Both the position numbers and the translations under genes were made by a program. The notes beneath the pieces were generated by a model. It was not told the DNA's origin, ran no database searches, and was given only the letters and a program-made list of their open reading frames with translations. From Mesoaciditoga lauensis cd-1655R = DSM 25116 (lineage in GTDB: Bacteria > Thermotogota > Thermotogae > Mesoaciditogales > Mesoaciditogaceae): a stretch of 38,726 nucleotides of DNA. The stretch is from assembly GCF_000745455.1 (NCBI RefSeq), contig NZ_JQJI01000022.1:1-38726 (forward strand), given 5' to 3'. Positions 24,125 to 33,761 of the stretch are shown piece by piece; position 1 is the stretch's first letter, and each line of letters opens with the position of its first letter.

Positions 24125-24140
24125 TAAAGAGGTGATATTT

Positions 24141-25985
24141 GTGAAAAAAGTATTTTTCATCCTTCTGTTCTTTTCATTGCTTATCAGAGGTGCTTTGTTT
24201 GCCGACACTCATACGTTGCCTGTACAAAAGATCCCACCAAGTGTGAGCGCGCTCTCAAGGGCAAAGCTTATAGACATCAAGCCAAACAAGAGCTTAACCG
24301 CTCAAATGAATAAACCTGACGGTAGTGTTTACAACTACGGCGATATCATATGGTTTAACGTGAAAAACACGGTGGATGGGTATCTCTACATATTGGATAT
24401 TCCACCCGAAGGAACAATCACACAACTATTTCCAAACTATTACCAACCAAATAATTTTATAAGAGCCGGAACTCATAAAATTCCTTCCATTTCCACTTAT
24501 AAATTCATAGTTGGTGGAAAAAATTCAGGCTTGGAATTCGTGGAGTACATCTTATCTTCCAAACCATTGAATTTTCTTCAGGGATCGGTAAAAACAAAAG
24601 CTCATCCTTTTCCAAACCTCGGAAAAACGACAAAAAAAGAATTCGTAAAATTCAAACTTAACATGATGAAATCTTTAATGTCAGTTCCGAAGAAATGGAC
24701 GGCATGGAATTATTTTTACGTCAACAACGGAAAAATTCAAACCTCTTTGAACATAAACAGTACGCCAAGTGGGGCGAAGGTCACGATAGATGGAAAATTT
24801 TATGGAACCACGCCTCTCACAATACAAATAAGTCCTGGATATCATCAAGTGACCATATCGCTTGCGGGATACAAGGAATGGGAAGGCGTTGTATACGTCG
24901 AATTTGGCCAAGCGAAAAAAATGGACGTAAAGCTGATGTCCACAACGCAAATGATGTTCGGTGAATTGTATATAAAAGTAACTCCAAAAGATGCTGTCAT
25001 TTACGTTGACGGACGAGAAATAGGAGAAGGTGAGCAAAAGTTAACATTGTTAGCCGGATATCATAGCGTAGAAGTTAAACACGAAAATTATCAAACGTAC
25101 TACAACGACTCCGTTGAAGTAATACCAAACAACACAACGGTGTTGAAAGTAAAATTGACACCTTTAACGGCAAACATCTACATTCATTCTCAACCATACG
25201 TTAATGTATATGTAGATGGCGTGTTTGCAGGTGGAACTGGTTATGAGGGCGTTCTCTATCTTCAGGGGGTGAAGATTGGTTACCATAAAATAAGATTTTC
25301 AAAAGAATGGTACGTCGATCAAACGATAGAGTACAACGTTTTACCGGGAGATAATTTCGTTTCCGTTATGCTGACAGCAGCCGGCATGCTTAAAGTAAAT
25401 TCAAACGTTTATCCAATATCGGTTAAAGTGGACAACGAAGATTTTGGAAAAATAGATGATCAAAACGAAGGGATATACGTTCCAATAGGTTCCCATACGA
25501 TCACATTCTCAAATCCAGAGTACGTTTCCACAACCAAAATCTTGAATTTCTATTTCCAAAAAACGACAAACGTGAATCTCATCATGAATCTAAAACCTTT
25601 GAGTATGTCCGTAAAAATCTCTCCAAATCCCTTCAGCCCAAATGGCGATTGGTACGAAGATACAACAACATTCCATGTTGTTCTAAGTCGAAAAGGAATG
25701 GTAAAGATTCAAATATATTCTAATGATAAACTAATATGGTACCGTGAGTTCAATGCCTCCTACGGTGACAACGCCGTATCATGGGACGGGAATTCCATAG
25801 AAGGTAGGCCAATGCCAAACGGTGTCTACAAAGTTGTTTTCACGGTTGAGAGTTATGGACAAACGATGACAAAATCAATGAACGTTGTGATAAATAAGAA
25901 CACGTACACCTATTTCAAAGAGATAATAATAGTTGGAGCTATAGCATTGCTGGCGGGCATACTTTACTTGTTGTTTGCTAAATAA
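24141..25985 (+). CDS. Exported DUF4384 / PEGA-repeat envelope protein with C-terminal anchor
   Basis: This 614-residue protein starts with a signal peptide (KKVFFILLFFSLLIRGALFA). A DUF4384-like domain follows (GDIIWFNVKNTVDGYLYILDI...). There are four PEGA-type repeats: the first has STPSGAKVTIDGKFYGTTPL and AGYKEWEG, the next three are more diverged (IYVDGREIGEG, VYVDGVFAGG, VKVDNEDFGK). A FlgD/CHU_C-like Ig domain comes next (ISPNPFSPNGD... WDGNSIEGRPMPNGVYKV), and finally a hydrophobic helix before the stop. PEGA domains are thought to bind surface or wall components, so a cell-envelope role is likely. The GTG at 24141 has GAGGTG 7 bases upstream. Confidence 0.87.
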   Translation: MKKVFFILLFFSLLIRGALFADTHTLPVQKIPPSVSALSRAKLIDIKPNKSLTAQMNKPDGSVYNYGDIIWFNVKNTVDGYLYILDIPPEGTITQLFPNYYQPNNFIRAGTHKIPSISTYKFIVGGKNSGLEFVEYILSSKPLNFLQGSVKTKAHPFPNLGKTTKKEFVKFKLNMMKSLMSVPKKWTAWNYFYVNNGKIQTSLNINSTPSGAKVTIDGKFYGTTPLTIQISPGYHQVTISLAGYKEWEGVVYVEFGQAKKMDVKLMSTTQMMFGELYIKVTPKDAVIYVDGREIGEGEQKLTLLAGYHSVEVKHENYQTYYNDSVEVIPNNTTVLKVKLTPLTANIYIHSQPYVNVYVDGVFAGGTGYEGVLYLQGVKIGYHKIRFSKEWYVDQTIEYNVLPGDNFVSVMLTAAGMLKVNSNVYPISVKVDNEDFGKIDDQNEGIYVPIGSHTITFSNPEYVSTTKILNFYFQKTTNVNLIMNLKPLSMSVKISPNPFSPNGDWYEDTTTFHVVLSRKGMVKIQIYSNDKLIWYREFNASYGDNAVSWDGNSIEGRPMPNGVYKVVFTVESYGQTMTKSMNVVINKNTYTYFKEIIIVGAIALLAGILYLLFAK

Positions 25986-26037
25986 CAAAATTAACAATTT
26001 TATCGGGACGAAAAGACGGTCATTGAAAATATTTATC

Positions 26038-26207
26038 GAAACTCAGCCGGCACGGATTCACTCTTTTATCCATCTTACGGCTCAAAAAACAAGGCACGCT
26101 CAGACACTCATCCATGAGTGCTTCGCTTTCTCAACACGTCCATGTGTTTCCCAACCTCGTTTTTAGAGTCTTCAGATGGAGAGTTCATAAGTGCCGGCAG
26201 GTGTTTC
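26038..26207 (-). repeat. R1-type nested palindrome, complete copy (inverted)
   Basis: This is a 170-bp copy in reverse orientation, with the same stems, joining segment and hairpins as 1302-1472. H1 shows loop change CGGA to TGGA and H2 reads CACTCA-TGGA-TGAGTG. It begins 53 bases after the PEGA gene stop. The gap 25986-26723 is almost wholly filled by repeats; open frames through it are not credible genes. Confidence 0.82.
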
Positions 26208-26235
26208 GATAAACGGGAAGCGGAAGAAAAAGAAA

Positions 26236-26290
26236 CTCTGTTATTTCACATCTTGTATGGCGTCTTCATATGTTTTGACAGAAACTTCAA
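26236..26290 (-). repeat. R2-type repeat, 5' half (inverted)
   Basis: Read on the minus strand, it has the outer arm TTGAAGTTTCTGTCAAAAC, ATATGAAGACG and the left second-stem arm ending AACAGAG. It then breaks into the pyrimidine linker joining R1, as at 1276 and 8103. Confidence 0.75.
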
Positions 26291-26330
26291 AAAAATGAGA
26301 GGGAAAGGCAGAGAAAAGCATGATTAATCC

Positions 26331-26501
26331 GAAACACATTCCAGCACGGATTCACTCTTTTATCCATCTTATGACTCAAAAAACGAGGCACGCTCAGACA
26401 CTCATCCATGAGTGCTTCGCTTTCTCAACACGTCCATGTGTTTCCCAACCTCGTTTTTAGAGTCTTCAGATGGCGAGTTCATAAGTGCCGTCAGGTGTTT
26501 C
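26331..26501 (-). repeat. R1-type nested palindrome, complete copy (inverted)
   Basis: This is a 171-bp reverse-orientation copy with intact second stem and both head hairpins. It is joined to the R2 half on its left by the 40-base linker (26291-26330) that also joins R1 to R2 at 1473-1513. Confidence 0.82.
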
Positions 26502-26528
26502 GATAAAGGAGAAGAGGAAGAAGAAAAA

Positions 26529-26677
26529 AGCTCTATTATATTCGTTACTTCTTCTCTTTAGTCTCCGCCCAAAACTGGGAGGAGAGCGCCAACAAGGTTG
26601 GCGAAGAGGGTTGCATTTTTTCTTTTTCCCTCTTGACTTTCAATACCGAAGAGTTTTAAATTGATTTCTTAAACTTA
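26529..26677 (-). repeat. R4 intergenic repeat (inverted copy)
   Basis: On the minus strand it runs from GTTTAAGAAATCAATTTAAA to TAGAGCTTTTTT. It contains GCCAAC-CTT-GTTGGC (loop differs from the 7883 copy, arms identical) and CTCCCAGTTTTGGGCGGAG. It lies 46 bases before the start of the FAD reductase gene. Confidence 0.7.
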
Positions 26678-26723
26678 ACGCATATTGGAATAAGCATATA
26701 AAAATAAGGCGGAGGTGAACATT

Positions 26724-28079
26724 TTGAAGTTCGATGTGGTAATAATTGGTGGAGGGCCAGCAGGAATGGCTGCGGCATCCACGGCGTTGGCGTCCTATCC
26801 AAAGAAAAAAATTGCGATGGTGAAAAAAGAAAGTCAAACGTTGATCCCATGTGGAATTCCTTACACTCTCTCAACACTTCCTTCGGTGGAAAGCGACGTG
26901 ATGAGCACCAAACCATTGGAGGAAAAGGGATTGGAAGTTATCATTGATGAGGTAAAAGAAGTAGATGTAAACTCAAAACAAATTTTTACGGATTCGGGAG
27001 AAACAATAGAATACGATAAATTGGTCTTTGCCACAGGTTCAAGACCGGTCTTTCCTCCCATACCGGGTGCCGACTTGGATGGCGTTTTCACCGTTCCAAA
27101 GGATATTCAACAAATATCAAGGATGAAAGATGCTCTGAAGAAGATGAACAAGATAGCGATCGTAGGTGCGGGATTCATCGGCATGGAAATGTGCGATGAA
27201 ATCCACAAGATGGGAAAACAAGTCACGATCATAGAAGCAAGAGAAAGAGTTTTACCAATAGCCTTCGATCCTGAATTTTCATTGGAGGTCCAAAAAGTTT
27301 TGGAAAAAAATCACATCAAAACTTTAACTTCAACAAGGGTTAAGGAAATAACGGGAAATGGACATGTCGATGGTATAAATTTTGAATCTGGTGAACACAT
27401 AGATGTTGATGGTGTTATTTTGAGTATAGGCTACCGCCCAAATAGCGCATTAGCCAAGAATGCTGGACTTTTCATAGGGATGACCGGAGGAATATGGACT
27501 GACGAATACATGAGGACAAGCGCAAAAGATGTCTTCGCCGTTGGTGATTGTACAGAACACAAAGAGTTTTTTTCTAGAAGGCCAAGTAAACTCATGCTTG
27601 CTTCAACAGCGGCATTTGATGCACGGGTTGCGGGAACAAATCTTTTTAACGTTAGGTTGATAAGGGAAATAAAGGGAAATATCGGAATATTCTCAACATC
27701 CATATTTGGAAAGACGTTAGGAGCTGCCGGCGGAACCGAAACGGATGCGCTAGAGAGCGGCTTCGAGGTGATATGTGGCAACGCATCAACGGTAGATAGA
27801 CATCCAGGTTCTATACCGGATGCAAGCAAAGTAAGGGTTAAACTCGTTTTTTCTAAAGAAAGTGGAATACTCTTAGGCGGACAAATAATGGGAGGGAAAT
27901 CCGTTGGAGAGATGATCAACGTGTTGGGAGTTGCCGTTCAAAGCAGAATGAGCGCTACAGAGCTCGTGGCACTTCAAATAGGCACTCAACCTCTTTTGAC
28001 AGCATCGCCTGTCGTTTATCCTATAATAACAGCTGCTCTGGATGCTTATTCCAAAATGCACGCTTCGCATGAGGAGTGA
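26724..28079 (+). CDS. FAD-dependent NAD(P)H disulfide reductase (CoA-disulfide reductase/NADH oxidase type)
   Basis: The 451-residue flavoprotein has two dinucleotide-binding folds: VVIIGGGPAGMAAA at the N-terminus and IAIVGAGFIGMEMCDEI near residue 150. It also has the FAD signature DVFAVGDCTE and a C-terminal dimerisation domain. A single redox cysteine, C43 in IPCGIPY, sits exactly where CoA-disulfide reductases and NADH oxidases/peroxidases of this family carry theirs. Likely roles are reduction of CoA-disulfide, oxygen or peroxide with NAD(P)H; the exact substrate is not decided. The TTG at 26724 is 7 bases after GGAGGTG. A short promoter candidate TTAACG-16-TATAAA lies at 26675-26702. 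It is probably co-transcribed with rmlA, 4 bases on. Confidence 0.88.
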   Translation: MKFDVVIIGGGPAGMAAASTALASYPKKKIAMVKKESQTLIPCGIPYTLSTLPSVESDVMSTKPLEEKGLEVIIDEVKEVDVNSKQIFTDSGETIEYDKLVFATGSRPVFPPIPGADLDGVFTVPKDIQQISRMKDALKKMNKIAIVGAGFIGMEMCDEIHKMGKQVTIIEARERVLPIAFDPEFSLEVQKVLEKNHIKTLTSTRVKEITGNGHVDGINFESGEHIDVDGVILSIGYRPNSALAKNAGLFIGMTGGIWTDEYMRTSAKDVFAVGDCTEHKEFFSRRPSKLMLASTAAFDARVAGTNLFNVRLIREIKGNIGIFSTSIFGKTLGAAGGTETDALESGFEVICGNASTVDRHPGSIPDASKVRVKLVFSKESGILLGGQIMGGKSVGEMINVLGVAVQSRMSATELVALQIGTQPLLTASPVVYPIITAALDAYSKMHASHEE

Positions 28080-28083
28080 TAAA

Positions 28084-29157
28084 GTGAAAGCGATAATCCT
28101 TTGTGCAGGTAGAGGAACCAGACTTAGACCACTGACTTTCACCAGTGCAAAACAGCTCATTCCCGTTGCCAACAAACCTGTTATACTGTATTCTATTGAA
28201 AAGATTCACAAAGCCGGTATAACCGATATTGCCATGATAGTGAATCCAGATAACATGAAGGATTTTCAAGAAGTTCTGGGCGATGGGCATGACTTTGGAG
28301 TCCATTTGTCTTACATCGTTCAAAAAGAGCCAAAAGGATTGGCACATGCCGTTTCACTTACGGAAGAGTTCATAGATGGTGACGACTTTCTGATGTACTT
28401 GGGAGATAACTTGATCCAGGAAGACCTTTCAAAATTCGTTTATGACTTTCGAAAGGCGCATGCGGATGCATCGATCCTTCTAACTCCTGTGGAAGAACCA
28501 ACGCGTTTTGGAATAGCCATTATGGAAGGCGAAAAGGTAACGCAAGTTGTTGAAAAACCAAAAATCCCACCTTCCAATTTGGCGATAATAGGCGTTTACA
28601 TGTTCAGTTCAAAGATATTCGAAGGGGTAAAAAATATAAAACCTTCTTGGAGAGGAGAATTGGAAATAACAGATGCCATTCAGTATTTAATAGACAATAA
28701 TGGTAACGTCCAAGGACATGTGGTTTACGGTTGGTGGAAGGATACAGGTAGGCCCACCGACCTTCTTGAGGCCAATCGTCGTGTGCTATCTGAAATAAAG
28801 ACTTCTCAAGTGCTCACACAGTTAAATGATGGGAACTACAAAATAGAAGGTCCTGTTGTGATAGAAAAAGGAGTTACCATTTCGAATACCCTCATCAGAG
28901 GACCCGTTATAATCGGCAAAGGTGCTTCTATAATAAATTCTTACGTTGGGCCTTACACATCTATAGGTCCAAATGTCACAATAGAAAACTCGGAAGTTGA
29001 AAACTCCATATTCATGGAAAATTCTACCATTAGGGATGTTGATGTCAGAATAGATGCAAGTATAGTAGGGAAAAACGCCATGATATCCAGCATTAAAATT
29101 AAGCCACGAGTTCACAATCTCGTGGTTGGAGATTACAGCACCATTAGGTTAAGTTAA
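28084..29157 (+). CDS. rmlA: Glucose-1-phosphate thymidylyltransferase, long form
   Basis: The enzyme makes dTDP-glucose from dTTP and glucose 1-phosphate for surface-sugar synthesis. The 357-residue protein has the nucleotidyltransferase start AIILCAGRGTRLRPLT, then KQLIPVANKP, YLGDNL, RFGIAIME and VEKPKIPPSNLAI. The C-terminal third is a left-handed beta-helix of hexapeptide-like repeats (VVIEKGVTISNTLIRGPVII...). The long form with this tail is common in archaea and some thermophiles. The GTG at 28084 follows GAGGAG, within the end of the preceding gene. No rmlBCD genes lie beside it. It ends at the terminator 29169-29195. Confidence 0.9.
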   Translation: MKAIILCAGRGTRLRPLTFTSAKQLIPVANKPVILYSIEKIHKAGITDIAMIVNPDNMKDFQEVLGDGHDFGVHLSYIVQKEPKGLAHAVSLTEEFIDGDDFLMYLGDNLIQEDLSKFVYDFRKAHADASILLTPVEEPTRFGIAIMEGEKVTQVVEKPKIPPSNLAIIGVYMFSSKIFEGVKNIKPSWRGELEITDAIQYLIDNNGNVQGHVVYGWWKDTGRPTDLLEANRRVLSEIKTSQVLTQLNDGNYKIEGPVVIEKGVTISNTLIRGPVIIGKGASIINSYVGPYTSIGPNVTIENSEVENSIFMENSTIRDVDVRIDASIVGKNAMISSIKIKPRVHNLVVGDYSTIRLS

Positions 29158-29168
29158 AAAAGCTAACA

Positions 29169-29195
29169 AAAAAGGGCGATTTAATCGCCCTTTTT
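29169..29195. terminator. Bidirectional intrinsic terminator between rmlA and rpoD
   Basis: AAAAAGGGCGAT-TTA-ATCGCCCTTTTT is a perfect 12-bp stem with A-run and T-run on opposite sides, so it works in both directions. It lies 11 bases after the rmlA stop and touches the rpoD stop codon. Confidence 0.9.
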
Positions 29196-30366
29196 ATTCA
29201 CCACCATTTTGCTCTTCTTCATCTTCATTTTCAGCTAATCCCATAAACACTTTTAGATGTTTACTGCGGCTTGGATGTCTCAACTTTCTCAAAGCTTTTA
29301 CTTCTATTTGTCTGATCCTTTCACGGGTAACGTTGAAATACTGCCCTACTTCCTCAAGCGTTTTTGCCTTTCCATCTATCAAACCGTATCTCATTTTCAA
29401 CACCATTGCCTCTCTCGGGCTCAAAGTGTTCAAAACCTTTTCTATTTGTTCATGAAGCATCATCTGTGACGCTGCATCTTCTGGTGAGATAACGGTAGCA
29501 TCTTCAACAAAATCGCCTATCGTGGATTCATCATCATTTCCGACAGTTGATTCTAAGGAAATGGTTTCTCTTGCTGCTTTCAATATTTCGGCTATCTTTT
29601 CACGTGATTTTCCCATGAGTTTAGCCAGATCATCGACTGTTGGATAGGAACCGTTTTTTTGCATGTAATCCCTTATAACCTTATTCAATTTGTTTATGGT
29701 TTCAACCATATGAACGGGTACTCTTATCGTTCTTGCCTGATCGGCTATCGCTCTTGTTATGGCTTGCCTTATCCACCATGTGGCGTACGTTGAAAATTTG
29801 TAGCCTTTTTTCCAATCGAATTTTTCAACGGCTTTTAACAAGCCTATGTTTCCTTCTTGAATCAAATCAAGGAATGAAAGCCCTCTTCCCATATACTTCT
29901 TCGCGATGCTAACGACCAATCTCAAGTTGGATGTGCACAATTTTTGTTTTGCTTTTTCATCGCCATTTGCGGCTTTTCTAGCGAGCCTTCTTTCTTCGCT
30001 TGGGGAAAGCAAGGGTATTCTTCCTATTTCTTTCAAATAAAGTTTGACAGGGTCTTTCAAATTTGCGTTGTCATAAATTTCGGGTTTTTGTCCATCAAGA
30101 AACGAAAGATATCTTTTTACCTCGGAAGCTTCAGCATCACCGTATTCCTCCAACTCATCTACTATATCTGAAGAATCATCTTTTATCTTTATGTTTTCTT
30201 TCTCCATGATATCGTATATATTTTCCAATAAGCTTGAATCAAAATCCTCATAATTTATCGGAATCGCGTTATCAATATCAGCGTAAGTTACGTATCCCTG
30301 TTTTTTTCCTTTACGAATAAGGCTTTTGATCTTTTTTTGAAGAAGAGCAGTTTTATTTTCTGCCAT
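29194..30366 (-). CDS. rpoD: RNA polymerase primary sigma factor
   Basis: This is the housekeeping sigma factor of 390 residues. It has a short region 1.1-like N-terminus ([16 protein letters not shown]), region 1.2 ([16 protein letters not shown]), region 2 ([50 protein letters not shown]), region 3, and region 4 ([33 protein letters not shown]). It lacks the long insert of E. coli sigma-70. The ATG at 30366 has GGGAGGTG 6 bases before it, located inside the end of dnaG, with a 14-base gene overlap. It is the last gene of the operon. Confidence 0.97.
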   Translation of the reverse strand: MAENKTALLQKKIKSLIRKGKKQGYVTYADIDNAIPINYEDFDSSLLENIYDIMEKENIKIKDDSSDIVDELEEYGDAEASEVKRYLSFLDGQKPEIYDNANLKDPVKLYLKEIGRIPLLSPSEERRLARKAANGDEKAKQKLCTSNLRLVVSIAKKYMGRGLSFLDLIQEGNIGLLKAVEKFDWKKGYKFSTYATWWIRQAITRAIADQARTIRVPVHMVETINKLNKVIRDYMQKNGSYPTVDDLAKLMGKSREKIAEILKAARETISLESTVGNDDESTIGDFVEDATVISPEDAASQMMLHEQIEKVLNTLSPREAMVLKMRYGLIDGKAKTLEEVGQYFNVTRERIRQIEVKALRKLRHPSRSKHLKVFMGLAENEDEEEQNGGE

Positions 30367-32053
30367 GAGAAGCACCTCCCTTTCTTTTCAATAGGGAACG
30401 AAGTTCCATAGCTTCTTTCATCAACTTTGCCTTTAATTTGGCGTCAGGCGTAGAAATCATCTCCCTTTCCAGCTTTTCGATCCGGTGCTTCAACTTACGC
30501 TCTTCCAGTTTTGAAACGCAAAGCTCAAATATTTTTTCGGCGTTAGAATCAGGTATTCCCTTGGTAAATATCTGAAAGAATCTTTCTCCTTCTCCCCTTT
30601 CCATAAGCCTCATAGCCTCTTGAGGACTTGTTATGCCTGATTTCACAATATTCAACGCTTTTTTGGCAAATGGAGAAATAATAGCTTCTTCTAAATGTTC
30701 CACAATACGTCTTCTCATTTCATCACTGTAAAACAGCAGATAAACTATATAATCGTCAACGTTAAGCTGAATATTTTCCGTATGCTTTATTTGTGACTCT
30801 TCTTTCTTTTCTTTCAACGGTTGTTGCAACTCGTACATCACATCTTTTTCTTCCATCATGAGAATACGCGCTGCTTTTGAAGCCAACTGTCGTTTTAGAA
30901 CTGAAGAATCCATCCACGAAATTGAACGCCTCAACCGGAAAAGAGCCTTAATTGGGTCGCCAACTTCTCCCAAAGATTTTTGAACGTAAAAATCCCAGTA
31001 TTCCACCGCTTTTTTCAAAATTTCCCTAAATCCATCTTTTCCATGTTTGGAAAAGAACTCATCTGGATCTTTCGAATCTTCGAACGTCAAAACTTTAACG
31101 TTCAGATCTTCATTTGCCAGAATCTTAGCAGCTCTTTTCATCGCGTTTATGCCAGCATTATCGCTGTCTAAAACGAGAAGAATGTTACGTGTAACGCCTT
31201 TTAGGATTTCTATATGGAACTTCGTCACTCCGGTTCCCAAAAGTGCACAGGCATTTTCAAAACCGTTTCTATGAAAAGCTATTGCATCCATATAACCTTC
31301 GCACACTATTGAGAAGCCGGCATCTTTTATCTTATTTCTGTTAAAAAGGTATAAAATTTTTGACTTGGAAAAGTACTTGTTTTCCGCAGAATTAAGATAC
31401 TTCGGCTCTTCGTCGTTTAAAGCTCTTCCACCAAAAGCAACTACCCTTCCACTTGAATTTTTCACCGGGAAAGTTATTCTATTCCTGAAAAATTCCCTTA
31501 ATCTGCCATTCTTGCCTCTGATCAACAGACCGATCTTTATTAAAGTGTTCTCATCAATTTTCAATTCTTTAGCGCTTCTTCGGACGATATCCGAATCTAT
31601 TGGGGCATAGCCCAAAGTGAATTTTTCAACCTCTTCTTTAGAGAGGCCACGTTCCTTGGATAGATATTGCCATGCTTTTTTTCCTCGAACACTTAGCAAG
31701 ACACTCTTGTAATTTGCAGCTATTTTTTCCATCAATGAGGTATATTTCACGTAAAATGTATCCTTTGACATCAAAGGAGGATCTATTCCACATAGCTCTG
31801 CAACTCTTTGGACTGCTTCAATGAAAGAAATGTTCTCTATTTTTTTAACAAATTCTATTACATCTCCACCTGCACCGCATCCAAAACAATGAAAGAATCC
31901 TTTGTCAGGATTTACATAAAAAGAAGGTGTCTTTTCCTCATGAAAAGGACACAAACCACGATAATTGGAACCTACTTTCTCAAGTGAAACATAGTGCGAC
32001 ACAACTTTTGCTATGTCGCACTTTGATTTGAATTCGTCTAATTCTTTGCTCAC
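30353..32053 (-). CDS. dnaG: DNA primase
   Basis: DnaG makes RNA primers for replication. The 566-residue protein has the zinc-binding N-terminus (C35, H38, C56, C59), the RNA polymerase core, the TOPRIM fold ([14 protein letters not shown] and [16 protein letters not shown]) and a C-terminal helicase-interaction region. It starts with GTG at 32053. No Shine-Dalgarno sequence is visible in the 12-base gap after rpsI, so translation may be weak or depend on ribosomes finishing rpsI. dnaG-rpoD pairing is the classical macromolecular-synthesis arrangement, here attached to ribosomal protein genes. Confidence 0.96.
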   Translation of the reverse strand: MSKELDEFKSKCDIAKVVSHYVSLEKVGSNYRGLCPFHEEKTPSFYVNPDKGFFHCFGCGAGGDVIEFVKKIENISFIEAVQRVAELCGIDPPLMSKDTFYVKYTSLMEKIAANYKSVLLSVRGKKAWQYLSKERGLSKEEVEKFTLGYAPIDSDIVRRSAKELKIDENTLIKIGLLIRGKNGRLREFFRNRITFPVKNSSGRVVAFGGRALNDEEPKYLNSAENKYFSKSKILYLFNRNKIKDAGFSIVCEGYMDAIAFHRNGFENACALLGTGVTKFHIEILKGVTRNILLVLDSDNAGINAMKRAAKILANEDLNVKVLTFEDSKDPDEFFSKHGKDGFREILKKAVEYWDFYVQKSLGEVGDPIKALFRLRRSISWMDSSVLKRQLASKAARILMMEEKDVMYELQQPLKEKKEESQIKHTENIQLNVDDYIVYLLFYSDEMRRRIVEHLEEAIISPFAKKALNIVKSGITSPQEAMRLMERGEGERFFQIFTKGIPDSNAEKIFELCVSKLEERKLKHRIEKLEREMISTPDAKLKAKLMKEAMELRSLLKRKGGASHGRK

Positions 32054-32065
32054 AAGTAAGAAAAA

Positions 32066-32470
32066 TCAACGCTTGGAGAATTGAGGGCTTCTTCTTGCTT
32101 TCTTCTTTCCGTATTTCTTTCTTTCGACCATTCTTGGATCTCTTGTTAAAAGTCCGTTTTCGCGCAAAGTTTTCCTTAAGCTGTCGTTGAAATTAAGCAA
32201 TGCTCTTGCTACTCCAAGTTTAAGCGCTCCGACTTGCCCGGAAAGACCTCCACCATTAAGCCTGCATATTACATCGAATTGACCAATTGTATTTGTAACG
32301 ACAAAAGGCTTGTTGGCTTCCATGACAAGCGTATCTCTCTGAAAGTATTCCTTAAAAGAATCGTAAGTCTTATCGTTTATTACGATCTTTCCGTTTCCGG
32401 GTCTCAAGTGAACACGTGCAACGGAGGTTTTTCTTCTGCCTGTTCCGTAATAATCCACTTTTTCAGTCAT
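32066..32470 (-). CDS. rpsI: 30S ribosomal protein S9
   Basis: The 134-residue protein has [15 protein letters not shown] at the N-terminus, [19 protein letters not shown] in the middle, and the basic tail ending PQFSKR that reaches the P-site tRNA. AAGGAGG lies 9 bases before the ATG. It follows rplM by 12 bases; the rplM-rpsI pair is nearly universal in bacteria. Confidence 0.97.
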   Translation of the reverse strand: MTEKVDYYGTGRRKTSVARVHLRPGNGKIVINDKTYDSFKEYFQRDTLVMEANKPFVVTNTIGQFDVICRLNGGGLSGQVGALKLGVARALLNFNDSLRKTLRENGLLTRDPRMVERKKYGKKKARRSPQFSKR

Positions 32471-32482
32471 TCATGCCCCTCC

Positions 32483-32917
32483 TTAGATATCCAATTCTTC
32501 GGGTTTCTGAGCGGTGTGGGGATGTTCTGGTCCACGATAAATTTTCAATTTCTTCAACATATGTCTTCCCAATACACCTTTTGGCATCATTCCGCGAACG
32601 GCAAGCCTCACAACATCTTCAGGATGCTTTTTCAGCATATCTTTCGCACTCATGCTTCTGAGGTTACCCATGTAACCGGTATGATGATGGTAGAATTTGT
32701 CATCCAGTTTGTTACCAGTTAATGCGACTTTTTCGGCATTTACAACAACGACAAAGTCACCGGTATCCACGTAGGGAGTGTAAATAGGTTTGTTTTTACC
32801 TCTTAAAATAACGGCTATCTCCCTGGCTAACCGTCCAAGAGGTTTTCCCGTTGCGTCAACAACGTACCATTTTCTTTTAACTTCTTCTTTTTTAGCAAAA
32901 TAAGTTTTTTGAGTCAT
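32483..32917 (-). CDS. rplM: 50S ribosomal protein L13
   Basis: The 144-residue protein shows [32 protein letters not shown] and the signature region [21 protein letters not shown]. Its ATG overlaps the stop of the ECF transporter gene as ATGA, so the two are translationally coupled. Confidence 0.97.
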   Translation of the reverse strand: MTQKTYFAKKEEVKRKWYVVDATGKPLGRLAREIAVILRGKNKPIYTPYVDTGDFVVVVNAEKVALTGNKLDDKFYHHHTGYMGNLRSMSAKDMLKKHPEDVVRLAVRGMMPKGVLGRHMLKKLKIYRGPEHPHTAQKPEELDI

Positions 32918-33477
32918 TTTTCGCTACTCCTCCATTTATGATTCGTTTTCCATGCCTCCATTTTGAAGACATTTGACGTTTTCTTGTAAATCAAGAATGT
33001 CACGAATCCATCAACACTTGCCTTTGCAAGGTTAAAAAGCGTTATTACCCACAAATAGTTTTTAAAGATAAACATGTACGAAACTTTCAAATAGGGGGGA
33101 TATACCACCATATTCAAAGCATCCATTCCTGCTGTCATTACCAAAGTTGCCAGTATCAGAGAAAACATGGCTCTTGCTTTTGTTTTGTTTCTAGAGTAAA
33201 ACCACGCCGAGAATCCTATGAACATCGTTCCGGCGGCGGCATTCATGAAAATTCCAACGATATCTGTCCCTCTGATGGCAAAGTAAAGCAAATCTTTTAT
33301 CAAAACTGTAACGATGCCTGGAATAGGCCCAAGCATGAATCCAACCAACAATGCGGCGATATCACTGGGATCGTATTTAAACCCAGCCAGCTGCGGAACC
33401 GGAATTTCTATTAACATAAGAACCGTTGCCAACGCAGCAAATACACCAATGATGGTTAGATTCTTAGTTTTATTCAT
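32914..33477 (-). CDS. ECF transporter substrate-binding (S) component, RibU-like
   Basis: This 187-residue integral membrane protein has about six hydrophobic helices. Its N-terminal [20 protein letters not shown] and [22 protein letters not shown] match the S component of energy-coupling-factor vitamin importers. The K-x-D-x-SD segment is most like riboflavin transporters (RibU); this substrate call is tentative. S components work with shared EcfA/EcfT modules, not seen here. GGAGGAAA lies within the last codons of rpmA, and the stop overlaps rplM. Its place inside a ribosomal-protein operon is unusual. Confidence 0.82.
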   Translation of the reverse strand: MNKTKNLTIIGVFAALATVLMLIEIPVPQLAGFKYDPSDIAALLVGFMLGPIPGIVTVLIKDLLYFAIRGTDIVGIFMNAAAGTMFIGFSAWFYSRNKTKARAMFSLILATLVMTAGMDALNMVVYPPYLKVSYMFIFKNYLWVITLFNLAKASVDGFVTFLIYKKTSNVFKMEAWKTNHKWRSSEK

Positions 33478-33479
33478 TA

Positions 33480-33761
33480 TTATTTTTCCTCCACACTCTG
33501 GTAAACGCTTGCATACTTTCTGTTTTTATGTTTTTCAAACTTTACAATACCTTCGACCAACGCGAAGAGAGTAAAATCTTTGCCAAGTCCTACATTCTTA
33601 CCAGGCCATATTTTAGTTCCTCTTTGCCTCACCAAAATGCTGCCTGCTTTTACCCTCTGTCCATCTCCAACTTTGGTTCCTAAGTACTTCGGGTTTCCAT
33701 CTTTGCTGTTTTTACCGACGGAACTTTTTGAGGCAAAGACTTGAATATCAAGTTTCATCAC
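33480..33761 (-). CDS. rpmA: 50S ribosomal protein L27 with cleavable N-terminus
   Basis: The 93-residue protein has [38 protein letters not shown], the classical L27 body. It begins with a leader, [12 protein letters not shown], before the mature N-terminus. The leader aligns with the Firmicutes-type MLKLNLQFFASK peptide cut by the protease Prp; cleavage is expected after Phe9. The gene for Prp is the neighbour upstream, overlapping by 4 bases. Confidence 0.96.
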   Translation of the reverse strand: MMKLDIQVFASKSSVGKNSKDGNPKYLGTKVGDGQRVKAGSILVRQRGTKIWPGKNVGLGKDFTLFALVEGIVKFEKHKNRKYASVYQSVEEK

